In this document: positions 12,717 to 27,104 of the stretch, one piece after another | How the letters are laid out: every line of letters starts with the position of its first letter | Position numbering within the stretch: position 1 is the stretch's first letter | Assembly: GCF_016545825.1 (NCBI RefSeq) | Contig: NC_052618.1 | Coordinates: 1,924,461 to 1,988,460, forward strand | Reading direction: 5' to 3' | Origin: Eucalyptus grandis | Taxonomy: Eukaryota > Streptophyta > Magnoliopsida > Myrtales > Myrtaceae | Length of the DNA stretch: 64,000 nucleotides | Program-made: the position numbers and the translations under genes | Notes under the pieces: generated by a model | What the model saw: only the letters and a program-made list of their open reading frames with translations | Database searches by the model: none | What the model was told of the DNA's origin: nothing

Positions 12717-13080
12717 TCAATGAGCCGGCTGGGGAGGGGATACGGGACTGAGAGCCGCAACGCAGTTGTTCCATGTCTCATTGCTCCTCCTATAGACATC
12801 AGATTTTGTCCCCTTAATCGGCTTGTGGCTCGAGATGCTCAACTCCACAAATTGGTTGTGGCAGTTCTTCCCCGCTTTCAAGAGCTCACGGACAACATTC
12901 ATTGGTGGGTGTAAAGGTGTCGGCAAGGAATATGAATTGAAAGAGTCCAGACCCACAATCGGATCTTATTCCCTTTCCGCAATCAGGGTTTCCGACCTTG
13001 GCGAAGGTAGCCTTAGGAAGCAATGCAACAGGGACGACCAACAAGATCATAAGAGCGGACAAGTTCTTCGGCGTTGCCAT
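12717..13080 (-). pseudogene. DD11-like gene, array copy 5 (1-bp insertion, 64-aa product)
   Basis: Retains C4 but has an extra G ('cacggacaac' for 'cacgacaac'), making the locus 364 bp. The frame from 13080 stops immediately after ECC-P at residue 64. C73 and C106 are lost, while the signal peptide, C34, C42 and the CC pair remain. The 3' half is intact in its own frame (continuing as RELLKAGKNCHNQF). Copy 8 has the identical insertion, so these two share a lesion class distinct from copies 3, 4, 6, 7 and 9. Confidence 0.8.
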
Positions 13081-15508
13081 TATGGTCTTTTGGGGATAGG
13101 AGGATGAGAAAATTTTCCGAGATTGTTGATCGTTTGATGATGCAGTTGATCTTGAGATGAGAACTTATATAGCTCGAGGGAGGTAGTGCATTAATGAAAT
13201 CAATTCATCGGTTAAGATTTAGAAATTTATGTAGGGAACGTGTAGAATTATTTCTCTTGCAATAAATGCAATGATTGAGGGGCCTGTCTTCTCACATTTT
13301 TTCCAGTTCAATCATTTGCCATTAAAAAACAAAAGCATTAATGAGTTGCTTGGTTGAAGAGAATTATCTGTAAACGAAAATACTTATTTCCAATGTGATT
13401 TTCAATCCCACGTTTGATATATAATACGAACTGGTGACATGCCCTCAGTTTAAAATAATTTTATAAAATTAAATTAGCTTAAAACGTTTCACCATATATA
13501 CTCTCGCAAATGCACGTTATGTTAACGATACCTTTTATTTAGGGTTAGGGTCCATCCCTAATTTTTAGGATTAACGCCACAAAAAGTTATCAAACAAGTA
13601 CATCTATGACAAATTTATCTCAAACTAATTTTTAAAACCGCCATAATTCAAAGCTAGTATTCCTATGACAAATTTTCCCAAACTAATTTTTTGACTACAA
13701 AAGATCCCAACCCGATACGTTTTGATAAATTTGCTCTCAATTAGTTCCTATGAAATTGTATTAATATCACGAAAAGTCACAAAACCGATATCCTTGTAAC
13801 AAATGGAGGATAAACCAAATACCCATCAACTACCACATATCATCCATCCAACTCAGGAATTTGATAAAAAAATTTAACGAAAACCAGTAAAAGATAAATT
13901 TGTCATAAGTATACTAGTTTAGGTTGACACAAGTGTACTCATTTAGGGTTTTTCGTGATATAAGCCCTGATTTTTATGCAAGTGATTACAGTTGAAGCCA
14001 AAATTTAAGCATCAACAATTGATAAATTAAACCATTGATCAAATAATTTGGTCTTGGTTTGTTATATTTATCGAACTTATTAATTAATTAATGATTTGCC
14101 CAAATATTTTGGCGTGATTTTGTTCTTCATTAAACTAATTTTCAACAACTTGAGGAAAAAAGGAGTTAAATAATCAATAGGTCTCATTAATTAATGAAAA
14201 GGAGCCGAGATTATATGTACAAAGTTCTTACCAGTCTTGTTTTTCCTTTACATCTATAAACCAAAACTGGCTTTGGTTTTCTAGATTAATTGAGATTATT
14301 TAAAAGATGAATTTTTTTGGTCGAATTATTTATTAGGTAATTATCCTTTAACAAGATTTGGGTTTTGGTTTTCCGGATTTACTGAACTCATTAATTGATC
14401 ATTTAACCTTTGGACTAGTTATTGGGGCGGGACTATTTTTTCTTTTTTAAAAATTATTAAAACTTGTGATAATTAATAGGTTTCGTTAAATGAAGAGGGG
14501 CCAAGCTGATAATAATAATCTGTGTCGTCATCTTCCGCGCCAAGCAACATACATTCATTACGTTTGGGTTGGTTAAATTAAACCCACTCTTGCATAATAA
14601 CAGGGTCAGACTTATTACGAACTCATTTTACATAAGATGTTGGGCCATGCATAGTTCTAAATTCTCGGTACCAACAAAACCTCATTGAATGTTCAAAAGT
14701 CAAGTTTACATAGCATATGAGCAGCAAAAGTGTACGCGCGTTCTCGAATGAATATATAGTTAACATTTGAAGGTTTCGCGGAATCGTCCAGTATAGGCTT
14801 TCCGAATTATCAGTTAACGGAAAGAAAGAAATTACCAATGGAGCAATTGGGTACGTACATATATAAATAGAGAAATACATTTCGAGATTTGAAGTTTTTG
14901 TTTTTTGTTTTTTATGATTGCTTACGAGATTAAAAAGATTCAAAGTAAGATTTATATAAGATTATTAAGTATACATTTATCCATTGATAGAGTGTTACAT
15001 AAAACAACTATCGCGGATTTAATTTGTCAGAAAACCTTTGAAGTAAGAAGTCCTCTTTGCATTACTTTATATAACAGTATGCTAGATCGACTAGCTTTAA
15101 CTACGTATTCATGTGATTATTAGAGATGAACGTATGATTATTAAACCATCTATTAATCTTTTTATCCCTTAGGCATTTGTTTCAAAAGGCTGTGTTAAAA
15201 GCATAAGAAATAAAGTGACGGTTTCTTTGTAGCTTTGTACGGGACTATGTTTTCAGACTCGAAAGCTAGTGAAGACCTTAGGGGCGGATTGTATTTTGCA
15301 GAACTTTTTAAAAGATTACAAGTTTAATAAGCACATTAAACGCTGAAAATATGATTCATCCACAATTGTTCTTCCGTGATAGTTAACCAGAAGGTTTAAG
15401 AGGCATGAAAAATAAAATAAAAAATTTGAGGAGAATCCAATCAAAAATTATAATTCTTTCGTCCTTTTTATATTACACGTTTATTGTACTATGAAATAGG
15501 AATAGCTC

Positions 15509-15870
15509 TCAATGAGCCGGCTGGGGAGGGGATACGGGCTCGAGAGCCGCAACGCAGTTGTTCCATGTCTCATTGCTCCTCCTATAGACATCAGATTTTG
15601 TCCCCTTAATCGGCTTGTGGCTCGAGATGCTCAACTCCACAAATTGGTTGTGGCAGTTCTTCCCGCTTTCAAGAGCTCACGACAACATTCATTGGTGGGT
15701 GTAAAGGTGTCGGCAAGGAATATGAATTGAAAGAGTCCAGACCCACAATCGGATCTTATTCCCTTTCCGCAATCAGGGTTTCCGACCTTGGCGAAGGTAG
15801 CCTTAGGAAGCAATGCAACAGGGACGACCAACAAGATCATAAGAGCGGACAAGTTCTTCGGCGTTGCCAT
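15509..15870 (-). pseudogene. DD11-like gene, array copy 6 (frameshifted, 79-aa product)
   Basis: Has the C4-to-C3 deletion class (362 bp) with the 79-aa product ending RTATTNLWS. A private change near the 3' end ('acgggctcgagagcc' for 'acgggactgagagcc') lies in the part no longer translated in frame, consistent with relaxed constraint there. The leader has the 'ggaggtgag' variant also seen in copies 4 and 7. Confidence 0.8.
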
Positions 15871-18296
15871 TATGGTCTTTTGGGGATAGGAGGTGAGAAA
15901 ATTTTCCGAGATTGTTGATCGTTTGATGATGCAGTTGATCTTGAGATGAGAACTTATATAGCTCGAGGGAAGTAGTGCATTAATGAAATCAATTCATCGG
16001 TTAAGATTTAGAAATTTATGTAGGGAACGTGTAGAATTATTTCTCTTGCAATAAATGCAATGATTGAGGGCCTGTCTTCTGACTTTTTTCCAGTTCAATC
16101 ATTTGCCATTAAAAAACAAAAGCATTAATGAGTTGCTTGGTTGAAGAGAATTATCTGTAAACGAAAATACTTATTTCCAATGTGATTTTCAATCCCACGT
16201 TTGATATATAATACGAACTGGTGACATGCCCTCAGTTTAAAATAATTTTATAAAATTAAATTAGCTTAAAACGTTTCACCATATATACTCTCGCAAATGC
16301 ACGTTAGGTTAACGATACCTTTTATTTAGGGTTAGGGTCCATCCCTAATTTTTAGGATTAACGCCACAAAAAGTTATCAAACAAGTACATCTATGACAAA
16401 TTTATCTCAAACTAATTTTTTAAAACCGCCATAATTCAAAGCTAGTATTCCTATGACAAATTTCCCAAACTAATTTTTGACTACAAAAGATCCCAACCCG
16501 ATACGTTTTTGATAAATTTGCTCTCAATTAGTTCCTATGAAATTGTATTAATATCACGAAAAGTCACAAAACCGATATCCTTGTAACAAATGGAGGATAA
16601 ACCAAATACCCATCAACTACCACATATCATCCATCCAACTCAGGAATTTGATAAAAAAATTTAACGAAAACCAGTAAAAGATAAATTTGTCATAAGTATA
16701 CTAGTTTAGGTTGACACAAGTGTACTCATTTAGGGTTTTTCGTGATATAAGCCCTGATTTTTATGCAAGTGATTACAGTTGAAGCCAAAATTTAAGCATC
16801 AACAATTGATAAATTAAACCATTGATCAAATAATTTGGTCTTGGTTTGTTATATTTATCGAACTTATTAATTAATTAATGATTTGCCCAAATATTTTGGC
16901 GCGATTTTGTTCTTCATCAAATTAATTTTCAACAACTTGAGGGAAACAAAAGTTAAATAATCAATAGGTCTCATTAATTAATGAAAAGGAGCCGAGATTA
17001 TATGTACAAAGTTCTTACCAGTCTTGTTTTTCCTTTACATCTATAAACCAAAACTGGCTTTGGTTTTCTAGATTAATTGAGATTATTTAAAAGATGAATT
17101 TTTTTGGTCGAATTATTTATTAGGTAATTATCCTTTAACAAGATTTGGGTTTTGGTTTTCCGGATTTACTGAACTCATTAATTGATCATTTAACCTTTGG
17201 ACTAGTTATTGGGGCGGGACTATTTTTTCTTTTTTAAAAATTATTAAAACTTGTGATAATTAATAGGTTTCGTTAAATGAAGAGGGGCCAAGCTGATAAC
17301 AATAATCTGTGCCGTCATCTTCCGCGCCAAGCAACATACATTCATTACGTTTGGGTTGGTTAAATTAAACCCACTCTTGCATAATAACAGGGTCAGACTT
17401 ATTACGAACTCATTTTACATAAGATGTTGGGCCATGCATAGTTCTAAATTCTCGGTACCAACAAAACCTCATTGAATGTTCAAAAGTCAAGTTTACATAG
17501 CATATGAGCAGCAAAAGTGTACGCGCGTTCTCGAATGAATATATAGTTAACATTTGAAGGTTTCGCGGAATCGTCCAGTATAGGCTTTCCGAATTATCAG
17601 TTAACGGAAAGAAAGAAATTACCAATGGAGCAATTGGGTACGTACATATATAAATAGAGAAATACATTTCGAGATTTGAAGTTGTTGTTTTTTTTTTTTT
17701 TTACGATTGCTTACAAGATTAAAAAGATTCAAAGTAAGATTTATATAAGATTATTAAGTATACTTTTATCCATTGATAGAGTGTTACATAAAACAACTAT
17801 CGGGATTTAATTTGTCAGAAAACCTTTGAAGTAAGAAGTCCTCTTTACATTACTTTATATAACAGTATGCTAGATCGACTAGCTTTAACTACGTATTCAT
17901 GTGATTATTAGAGATGAACGTATGATTATTAAACCATCTATTAATCTTTTTATCGCTTAGGCATTTGTTTCAAAAGGCTGTGTTAAAAGCATAAGAAATA
18001 AAGTGACGGTTTCTTTGTAGCTTTGTACGGGACTATGTTTTCAGACTCGAAAGCTAGTGAAGACCTTAGGGGCGGATTGTATTTTGCAGATCATTTTAAA
18101 AAATTACAAGTTTAATAAGCACATTAAACGCTGAAAATATGATTCATCCACAATTGTTCTTCCGTGATAGTTAACCAGAAGGTTTAAGAGGCATGAAAAA
18201 TAAAATAAAAAATTTGAGGAGAATCCAATCAAAAATTATAATTCTTTCGTCCTTTTTATATTACACGTTTATTGTACTATGAAATAGGAATAGCTC

Positions 18297-18656
18297 TCAA
18301 TGAGCCGGCTGGGGAGGGGATACGGGACTGAGAGCCGCCGCAGTTGTTCCATGTCTCATTGCTCCTCCTATAGACATCAGATTTTGTCCCCTTAATCGGC
18401 TTGTGGCTCGAGATGCTCAACTCCACAAATTGGTTGTGGCAGTTCTTCCCGCTTTCAAGAGCTCACGACAACATTCATTGGTGGGTGTAAAGGTGTCGGC
18501 AAGGAATATGAATTGAAAGAGTCCAGACCCACAATCGGATCTTATTCCCTTTCCGCAATCAGGGTTTCCGACCTTGGCGAAGGTAGCCTTAGGAAGCAAT
18601 GCAACAGGGACGACCAACAAGATCATAAGAGCGGACAAGTTCTTCGGCGTTGCCAT
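18297..18656 (-). pseudogene. DD11-like gene, array copy 7 (two deletions)
   Basis: The locus is 360 bp. One base is missing from the C4 tract, and two more bases are missing near the 3' end ('gagccgccgcag' for 'gagccgcaacgcag'). The total loss of three does not rescue the frame, because the stop after RTATTNLWS (residue 79) comes first. Signal peptide, C34, C42 and the CC pair remain; C73 and C106 are lost. This is the only array copy seen with a second deletion outside the indel hotspot. Confidence 0.8.
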
Positions 18657-21080
18657 TATGGTCTTTTGGGGATAGGAGGTGAGAAAATTTTCCGAGATTG
18701 TTGATCGTTTGATGATGCAGTTGATCTTGAGATGAGAACTTATATAGCTCGAGGGAAGTAGTGCATTAATGAAATCAATTCATCGGTTAAGATTTAGAAA
18801 TTTATGTAGGGAACGTGTAGAATTATTTCTCTTGCAATAAATGCAATGATTGAGGGCCCTGTCTTCTCACATTTTTTCCAGTTCAATCATTTGCCATTAA
18901 AAAACAAAAGCATTAATGAGTTGCTTGGTTGAAGAGAATTATCTGTAAACGAAAATACTTATTTCCAATGTGATTTTCAATCCCACGTTTGATATATAAT
19001 ACGAACTGGTGACATGCCCTCAGTTTAAAATAATTTTATAAAATTAAATTAGCTTAAAACGTTTCACCATATATACTCTCGCAAATGCACGTTATGTTAA
19101 CGATACCTTTTATTTAGGGTTAGGGTCCATCCCTAATTTTTAGGATTAACGCCACAAAAAGTTATCAAACAAGTACATCTATGACAAATTTATCTCAAAC
19201 TAATTTTTTTAAAACCGCCATAATTCAAAGCTAGTATTCCTATGACAAATTTCCCAAACTAATTTTTTGACTACAAAAGATCCCAACCCGATACGTTTTG
19301 ATAAATTTGCTCTCAATTAGTTCCTATGAAATTGTATTAATATCACGAAAAGTCACAAAACCGATATCCTTGTAACAAATGGAGGATAAACCAAATACCC
19401 ATCAACTACCACATATCATCCATCCAACTCAGGAATTTGATAAAAAAATTTAACGAAAACCAGTAAAAGATAAATTTGTCATAAGTATACTAGTTTAGGT
19501 TGACACAAGTGTACTCATTTAGGGTTTTTCGTGATATAAGCCCTGATTTTTATGCAAGTGATTACAGTGGAAGCCAAAATTTAAGCATCAACAATTGATA
19601 AATTAAACCATTGATCAAATAATTTGGTCTTGGTTTGTTATATTTATCGAACTTCTTAATTAATTAATGATTTGCCCAAATATTTTGGCGCGATTTTGTT
19701 CCTCATCAAATTAATTTTCAACAACTTGAGGGAAAGAAAAGTTAAATAATCAATAGGTCTCATTAATTAATGAAAAGGAGCCGAGATTATATGTACAAAG
19801 TTCTTACCAGTCTTGTTTTTCCTTTATATCTATAAACCAAAACTGGCTTTGGTTTTCTAGATTAATTGAGATTATTTAAAAGATGAATTTTTTTGGTCGA
19901 ATTATTTATTAGGTAATTATCCTTTAACAAGATTTGGGTTTTGGTTTTCCGGATTTACTGAACTCATTAATTGATCATTTAACCTTTGGACTAGTTATTG
20001 GGGCGGGACTATTTTTTCTTTTTAAAAATTATTAAAACTTGTGATAATTAATAGGTTTCGTTAAATGAAGAGGGGCCAAGCTGATAATAATAATCTGTGT
20101 CGTCATCTTCCGCGCCAAGCAACATACATTCATTACGTTTGGGTTGGTTAAATTAAACCCACTCTTGCATAATAACAGGGTCAGACTTATTACGAACTCA
20201 TTTTACATAAGATGTTGGGCCATGCATAGTTCTAAATTCTCGGTACCAACAAAACCTCATTGAATGTTCAAAAGTCAAGTTTACATAGCATATGAGCAGC
20301 AAAAGTGTACGCGCGTTCTCGAATGAATATATAGTTAACATTTGAAGGTTTCGCGGAATCGTCCAGTATAGGCTTTTGAATTATCAGTTAACGGAAAGAA
20401 AGAAATTACCAATGGAGCAATTGGGTACGTACATATATAAATAGAGAAATACATTTCGAGATTTGAAGTTTTTGTTTTTTTTTTTTTACGATTGCTTACA
20501 AGATTAAAAAGATTCAAAGTAAGATTTATATAAGATTATTAAGTATACTTTTATCCATTGATAGAGTGTTACATAAAACAACTATCGGGATTTAATTTGT
20601 CAGAAAACCTTTGAAGTAAGAAGTCCTCTTTACATTACTTTATATAACAGTATGCTAGATCGACTAGCTTTAACTACGTATTCATGTGATTATTAGAGAT
20701 GAACGTATGATTATTAAACCATCTATTAATCTTTTTATCGCTTAGGCATTTGTTTCAAAAGGCTGTGTTAAAAGCATAAGAAATAAAGTGACGGTTTCTT
20801 TATAGCTTTGTACGGGACTATGTTTTTAGACTCGAAAGCTCGTGAAAACCTTAGGGGCGGATTGTATTTTGCAGATCATTTTAAAAATTACAAGTTTAAT
20901 AAGCACATTAAACGCTGAAAATATGATTCATCCACAATTGTTCTTCCGTGATAGTTAACCAGAAGGTTTAAGAGGCATGAAAAATAAAATAAAAAATTTG
21001 AGGAGAATCCAATCAAAAATTATAATTCTTTCGTCCTTTTTATATTACACGTTTATTGTACTATGAAATAGGAATAGCTC

Positions 21081-21444
21081 TCAATGAGCCGGCTGGGGAG
21101 GGGATACGGGACTGAGAGCCGCAACGCAGTTGTTCCATGTCTCATTGCTCCTCCTATAGACATCAGATTTTGTCCCCTTAATCGGCTTGTGGCTCGAGAT
21201 GCTCAACTCCACAAATTGGTTGTGGCAGTTCTTCCCCGCTTTCAAGAGCTCACGGACAACATTCATTGGTGGGTGTAAAGGTGTCGGCAAGGAATATGAA
21301 TTGAAAGAGTCCAGACCCACAATCGGATCTTATTCCCTTTCCGCAATCAGGGTTTCCGACCTTGGCGAAGGTAGCCTTAGGAAGCAATGCAACAGGGACG
21401 ACCAACAAGATCATAAGAGCGGACAAGTTCTTCGGCGTTGCCAT
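21081..21444 (-). pseudogene. DD11-like gene, array copy 8 (1-bp insertion, 64-aa product)
   Basis: Carries the same extra G as copy 5 (364 bp), and its predicted 64-aa product ending ECC-P is identical to that of copy 5. Its leader has 'ggagggtgag' where copy 5 has 'ggaggatgag', so the two copies are not simple recent twins. Intact coding potential resumes after the insertion in another frame. Confidence 0.8.
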
Positions 21445-23867
21445 TATGGTCTTTTGGGGATAGGAGGGTGAGAAAATTTTCCGAGGTTGTTGATCGTTTG
21501 ATGATGCAGTTGATCTTGAGATGAGAACTTATATAGCTCGAGGGAAGTAGTGCATTAATGAAATCAATTCATCGGTTAAGATTTAGAAATTTATGTAGGG
21601 AACGTGTAGAATTATTTCTCTTGCAATAAATGCAATGATTGAGGGCCCTGTCTTCTCACTTTTTTCCAGTTCAATCATTTGCCATTAAAAACAAAAGCAT
21701 TAATGAGTTGCTTGGTTGAAGAGAATTATCTGTAAACGAAAATACTTATTTCCAATGTGATTTTCAATCCCACGTTTGATATATAATACGAACTGGTGAC
21801 ATGCCCTCAGTTTAAAATAATTTTATAAAATTAAATTAGCTTAAAACGTTTCACCATATATACTTCGCAAATGCACGTTATGTTAACGATACCTTTTATT
21901 TAGGGTTAGGGTCCATCCCTAATTTTTAGGATTAACGCCACAAAAAGTTATCAAACAAGTACATCTATGACAAATTTATCTCAAACTAATTTTTTAACCG
22001 CCATAATTCAAAGCTAGTATTCCTATGACAAATTTTCCCAAACTAATTTTTTGACTACAAAAGATCCCAACCCGATACGTTTTTGATAAATTTGCTCTCA
22101 ATTAGTTCCTATGAAATTGTATTAATATCACGAAAAGTCACAAAACCGATATCCTTGTAACAAATGGAGGATAAACCAAATACCCATCAACTACCACATA
22201 TCATCCATCCAACTCAGGAATTTGATAAAAAAATTTAACGAAAACCAGTAAAAGATAAATTTGTCATAAGTATACTAGTTTAGGTTGACACAAGTGTACT
22301 CATTTAGGGTTTTTCGTGATATAAGCCCTGATTTTTATGCAAGGGATTACAGTGGAAGCCAAAATTTAAGCATCAACAATTGATAAATTAAACCATTGAT
22401 CAAATAATTTGGTCTTGGTTTGTTATATTTATCGAACTTATTAATTAATTAATGATTTGCCCAAATATTTTGGCGTGATTTTGTTCTTCATTAAACTAAT
22501 TTTCAACAACTTGAGGAAAAAAGGAGTTAAATAATCAATAGGTCTCATTACTTAATGAAAAGGAGCCGAGATTATATGTACAAAGTTCTTACCAGTCTTG
22601 TTTTTCCTTTATATCTATAAACCAAAACTGGCTTTGGTTTTCTAGATTAATTGAGATTATTTAAAAGATGAATTTTTTTGGTCGAATTATTTATTAGGTA
22701 ATTATCCTTTAACAAGATTTGGGTTTTGGTTTTCCGGATTTACTGAACTCATTAATTGATCATTTAACCTTTGGACTAGTTATTGGGGCGGGACTATTTT
22801 TTCTTTTTTAAAAATTATTAAAACTTGTGATAATTAATAGGTTTCGTTAAATGAAGAGGGGCCAAGCTGATAATAATAATCTGTGTCGTCATCTTCCGCG
22901 CCAAGCAACATACATTCATTACGTTTGGGTTGGTTAAATTAAACCCACTCTTGCATAATAACAGGGTCAGACTTATTACGAACTCATTTTACATAAGATG
23001 TTGGGCCATGCATAGTTCTAAATTCTCGGTACCAACAAAACCTCATTGAATGTTCAAAAGTCAAGTTTACATAGCATATGAGCAGCAAAAGTGTACGCGC
23101 GTTCTCGAATGAATATATAGTTAACATTTGAAGGTTTCGCTGAATCGTCAAGTATAGGCTTTTGAATTATCAGTTAACGGAAAGAAAGAAATTACCAATG
23201 GAGCAATTGGATACGTACATATATAAATAGAGAAATACATTTCGAGATTTGAAGTTTTTTTTTTTTTTTTTTATGATTGCTTACAAGATTAAAAAGATTC
23301 AAAGTAAGATTTATGTAAGATTTTTAATGTATACATTTTCCATTGATAGAGCGTTATATAAAACAACCGTTGGGGATTTAATTTGTCAAAAAACCTTTCA
23401 AGTAAGAAGTCCTCTTTACATTACTTTATATAACAGTATCCTAGATCGAGTAGCTCTAACTACGTATTCATGTGATTATTAGAGATGAATGTATGATTAT
23501 TAAACCATCTATTAATCTTTTTATCGCTTAGGCATTTGTTTCAAAATGCTGTGTTAAAAGCATAAGAAATAAAGTGACGGTTTCTTTATAGCTTTGTACG
23601 GGACTATGTTTTTAGACTCGAAAGCTAGTGAACAACTTTAGGGCGGATTGTATTTTGCAGAACTTTTTAAAAGATTACAAGTTTAATAAGCACATTAAAC
23701 GCTGAAAATATGATTCATCCACAATTGTTCTTCCGTGATAGTTAACCAGAAGGTTTAAGAGGCATGAAAAATAAAATAAAAAATTTGAGGAGAATCCAAT
23801 CAAAAATTATAATTCTTTCGTCCTTTTTATATTACACGTTTATTGTACTATGAAATAGGAATAGCTC

Positions 23868-24229
23868 TCAATGAGCCGGCTGGGGAGGGGATACGGGACT
23901 GAGAGCCGCAACGCAGTTGTTCCATGTCTCATTGCTCCTCCTATAGACATCAGATTTTGTCCCCTTAATCGGCTTGTGGCTCGAGATGCTCAACTCCACA
24001 AATTGGTTGTGGCAGTTCTTCCCGCTTTCAAGAGCTCACGACAACATTCATTGGTGGGTGTAAAGGTGTCGGCAAGGAATATGAATTGAAAGAGTCCAGA
24101 CCCACAATCGGATCTTATTCCCTTTCCGCAATCAGGGTTTCCGACCTTGGCGAAGGTAGCCTTAGGAAGCAATGCAACAGGGACGACCAACAAGATCATA
24201 AGAGCGGACAAGTTCTTCGGCGTTGCCAT
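23868..24229 (-). pseudogene. DD11-like gene, array copy 9 (frameshifted, 79-aa product)
   Basis: C4-to-C3 class, 362 bp, with the 79-aa product ending RTATTNLWS. Its unit is a mosaic. The 3' flank at about 23310-23460 carries many private changes, and the upstream flank at about 24430-24580 shares variants with unit 10 (for example 'ccttgtcatctgac'). The coding part belongs to the homogenised inner-array type. Confidence 0.8.
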
Positions 24230-26649
24230 TATGGTCTTTTGGGGATAGGAGGGTGAGAAAATTTTCCGAGATTGTTGATCGTTTGATGATGCAGTTGATC
24301 TTGAGATGAGAACTTATATAGCTCGAGGGAAGTAGTGCATTAATGAAATCAATTCATCGGTTAAGATTTAGAAATTTATGTAGGGAACGTGTAGAATTAT
24401 TTCTCTTGCAATAAATGCAATGATTGAGGGCCTTGTCATCTGACTTTTTTTCCAGTTCAATCATTTGCCATTAAAATACAAAACTATTAATGAGTTGCTT
24501 GGTTGAAGAGAATTATCTGTAAACGAAAATACTTATTTCCAATTTGATTTTCAATCCCACGTTGGATATATAATATGAACTAGTGACATGCCCTCAGTTT
24601 AAAATAATTTTATAAAATTAAATTAGCTTAAAACGTTTCACCATATATACTCTCGCAAATGCACGTTATGTTAACGATACCTTTTATTTAGGGTTAGGGT
24701 CCATCCCTAATTTTTAGGATTAACGCCACAAAAAGTTATCAAACAAGTACATCTATGACAAATTTATCTCAAACTAATTTTTAAAACCGCCATAATTCCA
24801 AGCTAGTATTCCTATGACAAATTTTCCCAAACTAATTTTTTGACTACAAAAGATCCCAACCCGATACGTTTGTGATAAATTTGCTCTCAATTAGTTCCTA
24901 TGAAATTGTATTAATATCACGAAAAGTCACAAAACCGATATCCTTGTAACAAATGGAGGATAAACCAAATACCCATCAACTACCACATATCATCCATCCA
25001 ACTCAGGAATTTGATAAAAAAATTTAACGAAAACCAGTAAAAGATAAATTTGTCATAAGTATACTAGTTTAGGTTGACACAAGTGTACTCATTTAGGGTT
25101 TTTCGTGATATAAGCCCTGATTTTTATGCAAGTGATTACAGTTGAAGCCAAAATTTAAGCATCAACAATTGATAAATTAAACCATTGATCAAATAATTTG
25201 GTCTTGGTTTGTTATATTTATCGAACTTATTAATTAATTAATGATTTGCCCAAATATTTTGGCGTGATTTTGTTCTTCATTAAATTAATTTTCAACAACT
25301 TGAGGAAAAAAGGAGTTAAATAATCAATAGGTCTCATTAATTAATGAAAAGGAGCCAAGATTATATGTACAAAGTTCTTACCAGTCTTGTTTTTCCTTTA
25401 TATCTATAAACCAAAACTGGCTTTGGTTTTCTAGATTAATTGAGATTATTTAAAAGATGAATTTTTTTGGTCGAATTATTTATTAGGTAATTATCCTTTA
25501 ACAAGATTTGGGTTTTGGTTTTCCGGATTTACTGAACTCATTAATTGATCATTTAACCTTTGGACTAGTTATTGGGGCGGGACTATTTTTTCTTTTTTAA
25601 AAATTATTAAAACTTGTGATAATTAATAGGTTTCGTTAAATGAAGAGGGGCCAAGCTGATAATAATAATCTTGTGTCGTCATCTTCCGCGCCAAGCAACA
25701 TACATTCATTACGTTTGGGTTGATTAAATTAAACCACTCTTGCATAATAACAGGGTCAGACTTATTACGAACTCATTTTACATAAGATGTTGGGCCATGC
25801 ATAGTTCTAAATTCTTGGTACCAACAAAACCTCATTAAATGTTCAAAAGTCAAGTTTACATAGTATATGAGTAGCAAAAGTGTACGCGCATTCTCGAATG
25901 AATATATTGTTAACATTTGAAGGTTTCGCTGAATCGTCCAGTATAGGCTATTTGAATTATCAGTTAACGGAAAGAAAGAAATTACGAATGGAGCAATTGG
26001 ATACGTACATATATAAATAGAGAAATATATTTCGAGATTTGAACTTTTTTTTTTTTTTTTTTATGATTGCTTACAAGATTAAAAAGATTCAAAGTAAGAT
26101 TTATATAAGATTATTAAGTATACATTTATCCATTGATAGAGTGTTATATAAAACAACTATCGGGGATTTAATTTGTCAAAAGGTAAGAAGTCATCTTTAC
26201 ATTACTTTATATAATAGTATGCTAGATCGACTAGCTTTAACTACGTATTCATGTGATTATTAGAGATGAATGTATGATTATTAAACCATCTATTAATCTT
26301 TTTATCGCTTAGGTATTTGTTTCAAAAGGTTGTGTTAAAAGCATAAGAAATAAAGTGACAGTTTCTTTATAGATTTGTATGGGACTATGTTTTTAGACTC
26401 GAAAGCTAGTAACAACTTTAGGGGCGGATTGTATTTTGCATATCAATTTAAAAATTTACAAGTTTAATAAGCACATTAAACACTGAAAATATGATTCATC
26501 CACAATTGTGCTTCCGGGATAGTTAACCATAAGATTTAAGAGGCATGAAAAGTAAAATAAAAAATTTGAGGAGAATCCAATACAAAAATTATAATTCTTT
26601 CGTTCTTTTTATATTACACGTTTATTGTACTATAAAATAGGAATAGCTC

Positions 26650-27012
26650 TCAATGAGCCGGCTGGGGAGGGGATACGGGACTGAGAGCCGCAACGCAGTT
26701 GTTCCATGTCTCATTGCTCCTCCTATAGACATCAGATTTTGTCCCCTTAATCGGCTTGTGGCTCGAGATGCTCAACTCCACAAATTGGTTGTGGCAGTTC
26801 TTCCCGGCTTTCAAGAGCTCATGACAACATTCATTGGTGGGTGTAAAGGTGTCGGCAAGGAATATGAATTGAAAGAGTCCAGACCCACAATCAGATCTTA
26901 TTCCCTTTCCGCAATCAGGGTTTCCGACCTTGGCGAAGGTAGCCTTAGGAAGCAATGCAACAGGGACGACCAACAAGATCATAAGAGCGGACAAGTTCTT
27001 CGGCGTTGCCAT
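26650..27012 (-). CDS. DD11-like secreted cysteine-rich protein, array copy 10 (intact)
   Basis: A full-length 120-aa copy at the right edge of the array. It differs from copy 1 by R64H in ECC(H)ELLKAG, plus silent changes such as the C4 tract reading CCCGG. Signal peptide 1-27 and all six cysteines (C34, C42, C62, C63, C73, C106) are present, with the SNETWNNC motif. TATA box at 27097-27104, AATAAA at 26621-26626. Flanking sequence shares many variants with the single copies near 38 and 62 kb and few with inner units, so this looks like the least homogenised array member. Unit homology ends at 27420, about 400 bp upstream of the ATG. Confidence 0.88.
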   Translation of the reverse strand: MATPKNLSALMILLVVPVALLPKATFAKVGNPDCGKGIRSDCGSGLFQFIFLADTFTPTNECCHELLKAGKNCHNQFVELSISSHKPIKGTKSDVYRRSNETWNNCVAALSPVSPPQPAH

Positions 27013-27096
27013 TATGGTCTTTTGGGGATAGGAGGGTTAGAAAATTTTTTGAGATTGTTGATCGTTTGATGATGCAGTTGATCTAGAGATGAGAAC

Positions 27097-27104
27097 TTAT
27101 ATAG
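27097..27104 (-). promoter_or_regulatory. TATA box of array copy 10
   Basis: Minus-strand CTATATAA lies 85 bp upstream of the ATG at 27012, as in copy 1. The upstream flank of this copy is cut short at 27420 by unrelated DNA, so only about 320 bp beyond the TATA box is shared with other units. Confidence 0.7.
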
